Shown here one piece after another: positions 47,116 to 58,185 of a stretch of DNA of 64,000 nucleotides. The stretch is taken from contig JAMXBD010001203.1 in NCBI GenBank assembly GCA_024138025.1, positions 248,001-312,000 on the forward strand, read 5' to 3'. How positions within the stretch are numbered: the stretch's first letter is position 1; each line of letters starts with the position of its first letter. Source of the DNA: Combretum micranthum (taxonomy: Eukaryota; Streptophyta; Magnoliopsida; Myrtales; Combretaceae). A program made the translations under genes and the position numbers. The notes below the pieces were generated by a model. It made no database searches and was not told where the DNA came from. It worked only from the letters and a program-made list of their open reading frames with translations.

Positions 47116-48051
47116 GACCTTTAATGTATGATGTTGACATTTACAGTCTAACTATTAGTTCTATAGCCTTTGGATGGATTGCATTTATGGATATTTTGTG
47201 TTGAGTTTCACACTAATGTTTGGGTGCTTTGGAGTGAAATGATCTTTATTTTGTATTATATATATTAATGCTTTAGTTGTGCTCACTTGGGTTTTTCTTG
47301 TACTTTTTTTCATAGCGGCAAATGTCTTAACTAAAGACGATACTTTTGCATTTTTCACTCAACTTCCTCTTTCTCTTTATAGCCTAAAACTCATTGTAGA
47401 TGACTAAATTTGATTTTAGGGGCTTTAGGCCTAATTTTTAATTTTGGACTTAACTCTTTAGGCTATGGTGATAGGGTTTGGAAAGTTAAGCCTAGTTAAC
47501 TGGGATGATCATGAGAAAATTGGCATGGTAGGCTTAGAGTAAAGCTTATTGGAATTGACCTATCCAATTCTAACATTTCTCGTGAAGGCTCACGCATTAT
47601 AAATAATGTCCTTAATGGGCTTGGGTTCATAATGGACCTTACTTTAATATCCATTATGAGAAGGACTCATCTTAGCCGTTCATCATCCATCTAATCTAAC
47701 TGACAACATCAATAGCTAAATTCCCTATAAATACTATTAGTCTCACCTCATTTGGATAATAAAAAATCTTGGAAAGATGTCATTTTGTTACAAGATTTTT
47801 GTTGTAGTGAATTAATTACTTGTCTTAATCAAGAACAAACATCCATTAATCATACTTAATGGGGTTGATGTTTTTTAACTCCTTCACTGGTCATACATGT
47901 GTTAGAGCCTGTTGAGATTGTTTACTCTTCCTCCCTACACACTTCTCTTTTAATCATCTTCATATGAATTATTTTCGTAGGTCACGCGTAGCAACAATCA
48001 AGTGGCATGCACGTAATTGTAATAATCGAATCCTTACACTCGCACTCATCA
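47116..48051. other. Possible LTR fragment, no gene
   Basis: CCTATAAATACTATTAG (about 47724) looks like an LTR or promoter TATA box, preceded by AGCCGTTCATCATCCATC and followed by a T/C-rich stretch ending in GGTCACGCGTAGCAAC. The order resembles 62690-62830 in style, but I cannot align the two. Confidence is low. Confidence 0.3.
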
Positions 48052-48061
48052 TATGATTTTA

Positions 48062-48438
48062 GGATAAATTACATAGAAAGTCATCAATGTTTAGGGGTAA
48101 GTTCATTTGAGGTATCAATGTTTCAAGTGATTAAAAAGAGGAATAAACTTTTGAGATTAATTCATTTTTAAGGCATTGACTTGAAGTGGTTAAAAAGAGA
48201 TATCAACGTTTTGCAAATTGAGTCAATTAAGAAATTAATATTTGACCGTTAGCAAAAAGTAAGGAAACTTAATTGAAATTTAATCCAAATGTTGATACCT
48301 TAAATAAACTTTATAAAATATTGATACCTCATTTGATTCACTTTATGAAACAGTAATTCATATTCTTAACCACTTGAAGCGTTAATACCTTAAATGAACT
48401 TACTCCCAAACATTGATACCTTATAATGTAATTTACCT
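48062..48438. mobile_element. Palindromic MITE, foldback family copy F, 10-bp duplication
   Basis: TATGATTTTA flanks it on both sides (48052-48061 and 48439-48448). The ends are GGATAAATTACA and TGTAATTTACCT. The arms are made of the same modules as copy E (AAGTTCATTTGAGGTATCAATG, AGTGGTTAAAAAGAGATATCAACG and reverses). It is 377 bp long and the best preserved full copy together with E. Confidence 0.92.
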
Positions 48439-48448
48439 TATGATTTTA

Positions 48449-49318
48449 ATGAGGCTAAAGGGAGAGAAGAATTGAATTTACTCAATTAACATGTTTATGT
48501 AAGCCTTTAAGAGTAGCTTTTCTCAAAAACTTGTATTCTTTTAGTTAAGCATTAAATTTTTGAACCTATATTTGCAAACTTATTTTAACTTAGATGCTTA
48601 CAGAGTGAAAGTACTCAGTTGATGTAAAGGTAATTGTGCAATGGCTCTCCTCATTAAAAAGAGGGAGATTATTGAATAAGAAAGTTCACATTGGATTTTA
48701 ATGAGGTAAATCAACCTGTGAAGCTATTCACACAATGTAGCTCGCCTCGATTACTTAGGAAAAAATTCATGATCTCCGCTACCTACACTCCTAAAGAAAT
48801 CAGGAGATGGTCTCATGATTTAACACCTATGACTTTGGCAACTGCCTTTAACAACCTACTGCTCTAATAACTATAAAGATCTCCCTCTATATGATAGGTA
48901 TCTCTATGAGAACAACCATTAGTATTCAAAATTAGTTATTCTTTCACTCTATTTCCTTTTATCTCTCACCTTGAGCAAACACTAACTTAAGTATTGGAGT
49001 GTCTATACTAGACAATCTCTCAGTGCCCCTTGGCCTTTTTTTTTTTTTTTGTAGGTCTTTTTCTACAAGACTATATCAAATCCAACTACTCAAAAGTCTC
49101 CTATTGGTTTTAACCTAATGACACAACAGATGTTCCTCTAGTTTAATTTGCATCATTACTTGGCAAAAATGTGGACATTTTAGTACTATGTCACCACCAC
49201 ATCAATATATGAATATTTTTTATTAAATATTATAGTTCCATGTACATATTAATAGGCTAAAATACGAAATATAAATAAATTAAGAAAGAAAAAGAAAGTT
49301 GATTCTTTTAAAGAAACA
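48449..49318. other. No recognised gene or element
   Basis: AT-rich sequence with a 17-base T-run near 49035 and no supported feature. Confidence 0.35.
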
Positions 49319-50046
49319 ATACCAAACTTTATATATAGTGCAATAAATTTAATATAAAACAACAAAAAAGGAAAATTTTAAATAAAAAAAGAAGAAAATA
49401 TTGCTCCAGCAAATGCCAGTCATCTTCGAGGATAATGTACATGGTGGAAACATAAATTTGTCTTTGCTTCAACCACAATGAGACTAGTTCAAGCTCAATA
49501 TTGATTGTTTTTGTACCAGGCTCTAATGGTAAATGGATTTGTGGCTTTGGTTGGAAGTTAGACAGATAGACATATCGCAAAATTATGGTGTAATATATTG
49601 GGTTGACCTTCTTTTTATTTTTATTTTTTATTTTTTGTAGAGAGGCTTTTATTAAGTTGAAAATAAGTGTGATTCTATTACGATTGTTGCTTTGTTGCTT
49701 AATTGTAATAATAATTTCAAATTGCAATATTATAGTGTGAAAATTGCATGCAGGGACAGATTCTTTCAATTAAAGCTAACCTGAGGAGTTAAGTTTTGTT
49801 TTTGATGCTCTAGTTAGACATGCTCAACATTCTGAGGAAGTTAAATTTGTTTCAAATTCCTCCTAGTTGGCTTTTCTTGAAACTTTTGCATCAAGACAAC
49901 AAGGGTTGTGGGTTCTGGAGACATATTCAAACTCCAGTTATAGATTCAGTTTGCTATCAGTCCGGTTGGAATATAAACAGCCGTCAAGCCGCTTTTGTTT
50001 TTGATCTTTCATGGGCCGTAAATATCTCTTTCTAAATGCATACGTG
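49319..50046 (+). pseudogene. Unidentified relic, paralogue of 60480-61150
   Basis: This segment aligns with 60480-61150 over short blocks in the same order: ATAATGTACATGGTGGAAAC, GCTTCAACCA, a T-rich stretch, ATTATAGTGTGA, CATGCTCAACATTCTGAGGAAG, GGGTTGTGG, AGACATATTCAAACTC, ATAAACAGCCG and AATATCTCTTTCTAAATGCA. Conserved blocks with lost frames suggest the 3' part of an old gene or of its untranslated region. A minus-strand frame of 146 codons (49769-49329) is not kept in the paralogue, so I do not treat it as a gene. I do not recognise a protein family. The adjacent W-box block at 50940 belongs to the same duplicated segment. Confidence 0.45.
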
Positions 50047-50265
50047 GGGTATGTTTGAATAGTCTGTTTTTTATTTGTATCTGTATCTTTTTTAAAATAA
50101 TATGTGTAAATATGTTCGATTTATAATTATATTTTATCTATATTTGATATTTTAATAAGAACTATCATTTTTTTTATTCATATCTAATTCTTTATAAATA
50201 ATTTATTAGAAAAAAGTTTAAAAAAAATGTCTGTATCTATAATCTATTTACAAACAAACTGACTC
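50047..50265. mobile_element. Small MITE, relative of 63203-63433
   Basis: It matches that element nearly end to end: GTATGTTTGAATAGTCTG, TTTGTATCTGTATCTTTTTT, ATATGTGTAAATATGTTCGAT, AATAATTTATTAGAAAAAAG and a decayed end ACAAACAAACTGACTC. The left terminus GGGTATGTTTG is one base from the better copy. Confidence 0.75.
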
Positions 50266-50554
50266 ATCATATCATATGTTGAAGTTTCCATATATCTTGA
50301 AATAGGTAACAAAAAAGGAGGAATGTTTAATATATATGGATGAAAGTTTGTTGTCCTAAAAAACTGTCTCGTATTATTTATGCCGATTAATAGTGATAAG
50401 ATCCTTGTAAAAGGCATGTAATAATATATCATTATAATAGAATTCGAATATTGATTAGTTGGAATAGAAATATGATTGCTTTTTTAGAGACTACGTACTT
50501 CAATCCTACTCTATTTCTAGCCCTGCAATAATATTACACGTATAATATAGTTGT

Positions 50555-50938
50555 TAAAAAAATTACACTAAACTAAATTGTGAAAAAAAAAATTATATGA
50601 ATGGTATCGTTGTATCGCATCTTAAAAGTGTAATATAATTTTTTTTTTTAAATTACATTAGTGTCGCATGATCAACATGCGACACTCATGTAAATATTCA
50701 ATGTGTATCGTATGACCAACATGCAATACACGGTTATACTTATATAACATGTTAATCATGTGATACACTTATTTTCACAAGTTTGCTCACATAGGTCGCT
50801 ATGTCACATGTTAGAAATACGATATTGGTGTAAATTCTCGTGTCTCGTTTTCAATATGCGACATAACAATAGTAGTTTTGTAATTTTTTTCTCCAATTTT
50901 TATTTGTATAATTTTTTTTTCAAAAATATTAGACATGT
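50555..50938. mobile_element. CATGCGA-type MITE, second copy
   Basis: It aligns with 17373-17749: AACTAAATTGTGA, GGTATCGTTGTATCGCATC, GTGTAATATAATTTTTTT, GTGTCGCATGATCAACATGCGACAC, AGGTCGCTATGTC, ACATAACAATAGTAGTTTTGTAATTTTTTTCTCC and CAAAAATATTAGACATGT. Several internal words are perfect palindromes. It sits just upstream of the W-box block here, not inside it as in unit 2. I found no clean duplication. Confidence 0.75.
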
Positions 50939-50939
50939 G

Positions 50940-51360
50940 GTTCACCTCAGCCTGACACGTAAAAATTAGCAGTACTTTTGAATATTGAAGTTGACCATTT
51001 AAGTCAAAATTTGAATTTGATGTGGAATATTCACAATCTCCCTATTAGACACATCACACGTGTGGAGCATCTTAGACTTTGAAGGTTTTCTTCCCAAAAA
51101 AGACAAACTCGTGCGTAGCCCTATTAGTTAATTAAATAATATCCCCAACGTGATCAATTAGGATTGTTTCTAGGAATTTCACTTTCTTGGTTTCTACGCG
51201 AAGCAACCACAATGTTCAACCTAAATTACTTGAGTTTTGACACAATTGACAATGAAGAATTGACAATCATCAGCTTGTTGCTGATTCAGATTATCCTCTT
51301 TGATTGCTTTTGACATAACATAAAGTATGATCAATCACCAAACACTGATGTTATACAAAG
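50940..51360 (+). promoter_or_regulatory. W-box block, copy 3
   Basis: AAATTAGCAGTACTTTTGAATATTG, GTTGACC (TTGACC at 50991-50996), AATTTGAATTTGATGTGGAATA, CACACGTGTGGAGCATC (with an ACGT core, CACGTG), AAGACAAACTCGTGCG and CCCAACGTGATCAATTAGG appear in the same order as in copies 1, 2 and 4. The target word that was broken in unit 2 reads AATTAGGATTG here. Confidence 0.5.
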
Positions 51361-52050
51361 AATTTACTTTTTAATATTTGTTAGATTTCAGGCATTAATG
51401 TGATAGTAAATTCTTTTCTAAGTTTGGATAATTTTCTAACATTAGTAAAACATATGAGGGGATTCAATATAGAGGTTAAAATAATTGAATCTATCTCATG
51501 TCCATTTTTGGAATTTCTCTGGACAAAAGATGGGGTATTCATATCATTTTATAAAATTTGGAATGGTTTATGGGTGTTGTTAACTCAAGTTTGGATGTTT
51601 AAATTTATTTTTCCAAACACATTACTTATTTCAATTATTTAATTTTTTTAATAAATATATGATAAATAGTTAACTTTCTAGACTTTATACAAAATCTCAT
51701 CTCAACAATCTGTATAATGACAATCAATACAAAAGATTAAGATCTAACAAACATGGTATGGTTCTGTCGAGGAGACCGTCTTGTCATTAATCAATAAAAA
51801 AGATTAAGATCTAGTAAACATGCTATGGTTTTGTCGAGGAGATCATCCCGCCATTAATCCAACTGTTAAAATACATATAATAAATAAAATATTAATTATT
51901 TTAATAATTCTATTATAATTAGGTATAATGTGAGCCCTTGAATGATAACAGGACCGGTCTCGTCAAAACATATCATGATGAATATAATAATGTGTTATAT
52001 TTATAAATTTTATTGTTTAGTAAGGGTTCAATAAGTGAGGGAAATTTGAT
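51361..52050. repeat. Continuation of the segment paralogous to 62040-62270
   Basis: Blocks AATAAATATATGATAA, AAGATCTAACAAACAT, ATAATGTGTTATAT and TTTAGTAAGGGTTCAATAAGTGA have counterparts near 62120, 62170, 62210 and 62240, but the region is interrupted here by extra sequence. Confidence 0.5.
51735..51868. repeat. 67-bp tandem duplication and inverted GTCGAGGAGA element
   Basis: GATTAAGATCTA(A/G) starts at 51735 and 51802, and both copies contain GTTCTGTCGAGGAGACC or GTTTTGTCGAGGAGATC and end near CATTAATC. A reversed relative, GACAGTCTCTTCGATAAGATCAT, lies at 52178-52200, so the whole interval 51760-52200 may be a small inverted-repeat element. Confidence 0.7.
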
Positions 52051-52200
52051 GGTCCATCGTTAATTTCGATGGGACTGATCCTGTCATCATCCAACAGTGT
52101 ATACTATACCCAACCGTAATCAAATAATCGAAATAATTAATATTTTAATTATTATATTTTTTTTAACGATTAGATAGTTAATTGGACAGTCTCTTCGATA

Positions 52201-53044
52201 AGATCATAAAAGCTCTTAGGAAGTGAATATCAGATTCTATATTATATTTCTTTAGTATGATCCTAAAATAGTTTTTCCGGTAACTTTTCCTAATAATTTT
52301 CTTTTTCTTTAAACAAGAAAATAAGAAAAATATACTTGGACACCAAATCAGCCTACAATTACTGGGTCCTAGTACTAAATTTTATGAACTGCACCTGTCT
52401 CCGTTAACGTCTTCCCGACTACAGAACCATGGGCCTAGTCACCTGATAGTTTGCGGTCCGAATCTGGCAACTGAGTCTTGTGAATATAAATTTTTTAAGT
52501 GCTTAACTAAATTTGAAAACTTAAAATTTTAATTTTAAATAAATTTTTAAATTTAATCTATTATTTAAAGGAACTGTGAGACATGCATTTATATATATAC
52601 AAACACATCTCATTCTAATTATAATATCAATGGCATAAGTCTAAAATATACTGAAAAAACTTTAAAAATGATTATAGAAGAAAAAGTACTCTTATATTGT
52701 GAAAAAAATAAGATTATTCTTTTGGTATAAATATATATAAAGCAAATCCGAGATGTTTTTAAAGTATATTTATTTCTTATGTTATTATCAATGCATTAAA
52801 TGATGTGAACAAATTATAATTTATTTCTATTCAAATGAAAAATTTTCTAAATATTATTTACTTTTTTTCTTTAATTTTTCATCACTTTTTTTTTTCATAA
52901 GGACCCTATGAGTAGCTTTTTTTCTTTTTAATTCACCCAACCCCATTGGGTGTATAGTTTATAGCTAAACACCTAACCTAGAACCATACATTTGTATAGG
53001 TCCCTTCTTAGTGAATGATGAGGGCTGGATCACCGTCTTTCTAG
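52201..53044. other. No recognised gene or element
   Basis: AT-rich, with nothing I can support. Confidence 0.35.
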
Positions 53045-53667
53045 TAGGGCGCAAACGAGTCGACTTGAGCTGAGCTTTTAAAGGCTTGAGCTAAGCTCGT
53101 TTAAAATTTATCGAGTTCGAGTTTGAACTAAGCTTTTTATTGAGCTTGAAATTTAGGTTTGAGCTAAATGAGCTTCACTTCAAGCTCGAGCTTGGCTCAT
53201 TTATTAGACGAGCTAGAGTCAAGCCGAGCTTTTTATTGAGTCTATCGAGCTTTTATTGAGCCTAGTTAGACTCGTTTAAATAGATTGTTTTCCAATTTTC
53301 GAAAACACAAAATATAATTCATGTGTATTGCTATAATATATGTACATAAATATTAAATAGAAAATTATTTTTTTGTTGTTTTAATTATGTAGTTATATAG
53401 TATATATCTTGTATCATGAAAAATACATAAATTTGCTAACGAAATTATCAACGAGCCTACTTGTGAGCCTACTAACGAGCCTAAATGATCTTGTTCATGA
53501 ACTGAGTCGCGAGCCTAAATCAAAGCTTGAGCTTAACTCGTTTCGATAAATGAGCTTTACTTTAGGCTGGAGCTTAACTTGTTTATTAATTGAGTTTGAG
53601 CCGAGCTAATCCTAGTAGCAAGTTGAGCTCGATAGTTCGTGAACACCTCGAGTCATTTGTAGCCCTA
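53045..53667. mobile_element. hAT-like non-autonomous element, GAGCT-rich
   Basis: Left end TAGGGCGCAAACGAGTCGA pairs with the reversed right end TAGGGCTACAAATGACTCGA. The subterminal regions are dense in GAGCTTGAGC, GAGCTCG and AAGCTC words in both orientations, and the core is AT-rich, as expected for plant hAT MITEs. I see no intact 8-bp duplication (CTTTCTAG left, CTAATCGG right). Confidence 0.75.
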
Positions 53668-53984
53668 CTAATCGGATTGTTTTGGGTGGCCATGGTTTGG
53701 ACCCCCTCGAAGAGATGTCTAACTATGTTCTTCCATAGATTTCATAGATTAAAATAATCATCCTATATCTATCCTCATCAAATCCATCCTATTGTGCGCA
53801 GAAACAATGGATTTGGTTTTCATACTACTTCGCAGGCATCTTCACGGACCGGACTGGGGATTCACAAATTAGAGAACCCATAACCATCTCGGATTGACAT
53901 GGCAGGTCTAAGCATATGGACCCATCGGGTTCAAGACGAGTCTAGACGGTTAATATCCATCTACTCTTAGGTCTTTCCTTACAG

Positions 53985-54379
53985 TCAACCACATGGTGTC
54001 CTCTTTACTCATAATATGCGCAAAAGATAGGCAGCATTATCGGATTTTTACACTCTGAAACTAGATATTCTTCCTTGCCACAAGCAAAACACGCTTGTGG
54101 GTTCCATTTACATTGTGCCAACTCCTGTGGTTCAAAACATCTAACATATCTTCTTTCAAAGGTAGTAGAAGGAGTAGAAACTTTCGCTAAAGATCCCGGA
54201 TTTGCTTTCTTTCCCAGAAATGGCCTTTTTCCCTTGCCAAAATTGTCATACCTTCTATAAGGAAAAGATGATGTTGGTCTTTTGCCAAGAAATGCAGCTC
54301 ACTTGTCTCTCTATGTCTTATTTTCATTTAAAATTTGCTCTACCAGCTTTACCTTGGTCACTACGTCTGCTAGTGTCAG
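53985..54379 (-). pseudogene. Ty3/gypsy gag relic with two zinc knuckles
   Basis: On the minus strand an almost open frame reads from LADVVTKVKLVEQIL (near 54375) through a basic linker (RYDNFGKGKRPFLGKK) to CFACGKEEYLVSEC (54091-54050), then a second knuckle CAYYE, a stop, RGHHVVDC. Tandem CCHC knuckles at this spacing belong to gypsy Gag proteins, which package element RNA. In the first knuckle H is replaced by Y and in the second C by Y. Upstream gag is cut off exactly where the LTR-like sequence at 54380 begins. Confidence 0.7.
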
Positions 54380-56590
54380 TGTAAAACCCCTAGATTTTAT
54401 GTTATGTTTTAGGATTAAACCCTAGAACCAATAGTCAACTGGAAACCCTAAAGTCAATAAATCTATAACAAACCCTAGTGAATCTAGATCCGGCAATCCC
54501 ACGCTCTAAACCTTTAAACACTAAAATTGAGTTAATCATAGATTATAGTTTGTAATAATGTAGTAAACCTTGAAAATATCAGATTCATCAAATTTAGTTC
54601 ATTTCGGACTCGAACGACAACAAATTTCAAAAATCGTGTCCAGATGCACCGAACGCTAAAAATATTCTGATGATACTATTAAACTCGTAATAATATAAGG
54701 ATTTTAAAAATATTAGTTTTAGAATTTTTCAGTATCTAAAAATACATATATAATGATTGCGCGTGTTTTTTTACTACCAGTATTAATTTGCCTTGTTTAC
54801 TATTCATTTTACTATTCTACATAATTCACTACCATTCCTATCTCTACTTTTCCTTACTACCTATTCTTTTACTCTACCATATCTATTTCTTACAATTTAT
54901 ATTTCCCATAAAACTTTATTCACATCATACCTTATATATATTACTTTTCATTACAAAACAATAAAATAAATAATTTCTCCCCCTCTACAACCCAAAACGG
55001 TGCCCCCTCTCCCACACTCTATCTAATTTTTTTTTTCATTTTATTTAATTACAACTAATTTTCTTCTATTTATCTATAAATACCTCACCTTCCTCTATTT
55101 CTTTCGCGCACTTGTTTATCATAACAAAACTCTCTTAAATTCTCTCCTCAAATTTCTTTCTAAAATTTCTTCCCAACTTTCTTTTCTTTTTTTCCATACC
55201 ATTACTATTTTCATACAACAACAACCACTTTTTCTTCTACCATCCACTTCCTTATCTTAGGTAAAAATCTTAATATCTTCTTCATGTTTATGTTAACGTA
55301 ACATAACCACAATGTATGTTTCCTAAACTCATGGGTATTATGGAAGCAACAATATATTCATGTCTTGTTTAACAATGTTCAAATGTTATTTTTATTATTG
55401 TTATATTGTTATGGTTTATTTATTACTTCTAATCTAACTTTATATATTAGTAAGTATATTTATGTATATATATTCTTAGAGTATATAAACTCACTAACAT
55501 AACTTTTATTTATGCTCATGCAATTTATTTATTTCTTTCTTGCAATTTATTTATTTCATGCAAATTTATTAAGACTAGTCTTTTTAGTCTTAGACTTATC
55601 CTTATCAAATCAAACCAGTTTTTCTTTTCTTTTTCTTTATAGGACTAGTCTATCTCTAGTCTAAAAGTCTTGATACAAGCTAAGACTTCTAATACTTGAC
55701 TTTATTATATGCTCTTTTGCTTATTTAATTTGCTACATCTTTTATTTTTCATATAAGTTATTATTCTATTGTTATACAATATGGTCATATACTCATATTC
55801 ATGCAAGACAATAATGTTATTGTCTAAATAAAAGAAGTTCATTTCTTTCAATAAAATTAAAAACTAAACTCTTTACAAAGGTAATGTTGGCACTTAGGAA
55901 AAGATTCCTTTTTAAGAGTTTAAATAAATTCAACCTAGATTTTTAAGAGATGATATTATGTAAAATTTTTCCAAGGCATAGTAAGTAGTTCCTTTATTCT
56001 CTTTTTCAAAACACTAAAAATAAGCGTATTATTATTATTAAATCTTAAGGTTGATAATCCTTTGTTAAACAAATTTTTCTTAAAAACTTATTTAAGAGAA
56101 TCCATATTACAACACTATAATAAGCACTAAGAACTAGACAAATTTCTAAGTCAAGATAAAAAATCAAGTCACTAGTCAAGAAAACACTTAGAAAAGTAAT
56201 AATGTTAAATAACCTAAAGAAACAAGTTTTCAATAATATAAAAGTTTATTTTCATAAAAAGTAAGAAGTAGAAAATGATAGTTATTATATAAAAAGTACT
56301 CATCTAAAATAAAGTAAAAAACTTAGTTTTCATTTCAACAACTTATAAAGGAAAATAGTAAATTCCAATCTTCAAATTACTAAAAGAGATTGTTTTACAA
56401 AAAATCATAGTTTAGACAATAATACTTGAATCATGCATGAAATGTGAGTTTATATATGTACAAAAAGGATTTTTCAACTATATATATATATATATATATA
56501 TCTATATGATTGCTATGGATTTTAAGTGATACAAAGTTTGTAAAAAATTATGTTTTAAGGGCTGAGAATTTTGTGTCAGTTCTGTACCAT
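54380..56590 (+). mobile_element. Fourth member of the long LTR family, inverted and truncated
   Basis: It begins TGTAAAACCCCTAG next to the gag relic. AAACCCTA words, CTAGATCCGGCAATCCC (about 54485) and GGACTCGAACGAC match the reverse complement of the solo LTR near 26700-26560. TATCTATAAATACCTCACC (about 55072) is a TATA box in the expected place, preceded by C/T-rich sequence matching the reverse of 26170-26220. The 3' end is lost before the hAT fragment at 56601. Confidence 0.55.
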
Positions 56591-56600
56591 GCCTTTTTGC

Positions 56601-56765
56601 TAGGGCTGTGAAAAAAAACCAACCAAACCATGAACTGAACCGGACAGGACCAATCCGAACCAAAATTTTGGTTCCTTTTTGAAATGGTTTGGTTCGTGAT
56701 TCGGTTTGGAGAAAAGCAAACGGTTCCTTGTTCGGTTCGAGATCATGAACCGAACCGTTTTATAT
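56601..56765. mobile_element. Single end of a hAT-like element
   Basis: TAGGGCTGTGAAAAAAAACC followed by a cluster of GAACCGGA, GGTTTGGTTCG, CGGTTTGG and GAACCGAACCG words is a typical hAT terminal and subterminal region. I could not find the matching right end, so the element is truncated. Confidence 0.6.
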
Positions 56766-58185
56766 TTTAAAAAAATTAAACATATTATTTTTATTCTTAA
56801 TTGTTTTATTAATGGTACATATATGTATCACAAATTTTAAAAGAAATTAATTTTTTAAAATAAATTAATTGTTTTTTAAATTTTTTACTTAGATATGTGT
56901 TTAATTTTAAAAATTAAACCATATGGTTTAATACAAGAGGTCGTGTTTCAGTCGTGTATCTTATATAAGCCATTTCCTTTTGAAAATAGGGAGAAACACG
57001 GTAAGGTGTACAAGCCTATGTCCAAACCATGTTATATTTTTCTTCTTAGATTAATGCACAACGAGAAGCACAGTTGAATACATATGGCCATATTTCCCTG
57101 TGATTCTCCTTGAGTAGTTTAATTTCCAAACTCTATAAGATACATAACTAAATGTTATACCCCATGTTTCTCTTGTGTTTGCCTTTTGAAAATAATGCAT
57201 GTATATATCGAAACTTAAACATCAAATTTTACTTTCACCAATTTACATACACCCAACACATATACTTATCAACTCCAAATATGCATAACTTCACATCCTC
57301 AACATCAAACAAATTCTCAATCAACATTTGAACATTTCACAAGCATCACCAACTCATTCACTCTCTAAAACAGTTTTAACACTTCCAAGAACTCATTTTT
57401 CACAACTTCAAGGGTCTATTTAGCTCTATACACTAACTTAGATCACTAACACTATATATGACTTATTAAGAGAGCATTTAAAACAGAAATTTCATCTTTA
57501 TGTAGAAAACAAATACATAAAAGGATCATATAAATATGCAAATCTTTACCTTAAGAAGCTTTAACTTGATTATGAAATCTTGATATGAATTTTGAGTGAA
57601 TTGTTTGTAGAAATATGATGAGAATTAGTGCTTAGGAAGGGTTCTCAAGGGAGGTCGGTTTTTGATCTATTTTGGGATTGTAATTTTGTAAAGCTTAAGT
57701 TAGATAATCATCCTAATATCTATCATTGACTTTGGGGAAGCTACCTGAAGGAAAAGGGGGCATTGGGTTAGGCTTAGTTTGTGTTAGATTTGTTTTATTT
57801 TGATAGAAATTTGCATGGGCTTGAGCTTAATTTGTGTGGCTTAACATCATGCACAATACATATAATTTGGCAACTTATTTTAATGCATTCAATTTATTAG
57901 CTAATTACGTTCACAATTATTTCACATATCAATAAGTCAATATATATATATATATATATAATACAATTTAAGCAACTTAAACATACATAACATATTTACA
58001 CACTAATCATGCAATTCATATATATTTAAATTAATCAAGCTTAATGAATTGAGGTTATTTCAATCAAGCTCCTTATCCATGGCCTCAACCTACCATACAT
58101 CTTAAGATGTTTGAACATAAGATGATGGTTCTTCAGTTAAAAACACATTAGCCAATGATTTAACATACTTAGTAAGGTAAGAGGC
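56766..58185. other. No recognised gene; possible LTR start at 57153
   Basis: Very AT-rich. TGTTATACCCCATGTTTCTC at 57153 resembles the TGTAACACCCC start of many plant LTRs, but nothing else supports it. A TA microsatellite lies at about 57937-57960. Confidence 0.3.

Noticed and set aside
49329..49769. 146-codon open frame on the minus strand, the longest in the window
   Set aside because: No recognisable domain, AT-rich lysine/isoleucine/leucine composition, and the paralogous segment near 60.5 kb does not keep the frame. Treated as chance.
56895..57077. 60-codon frame near the truncated hAT end
   Set aside because: No transposase motifs; it lies in AT-rich sequence with no paralogue.
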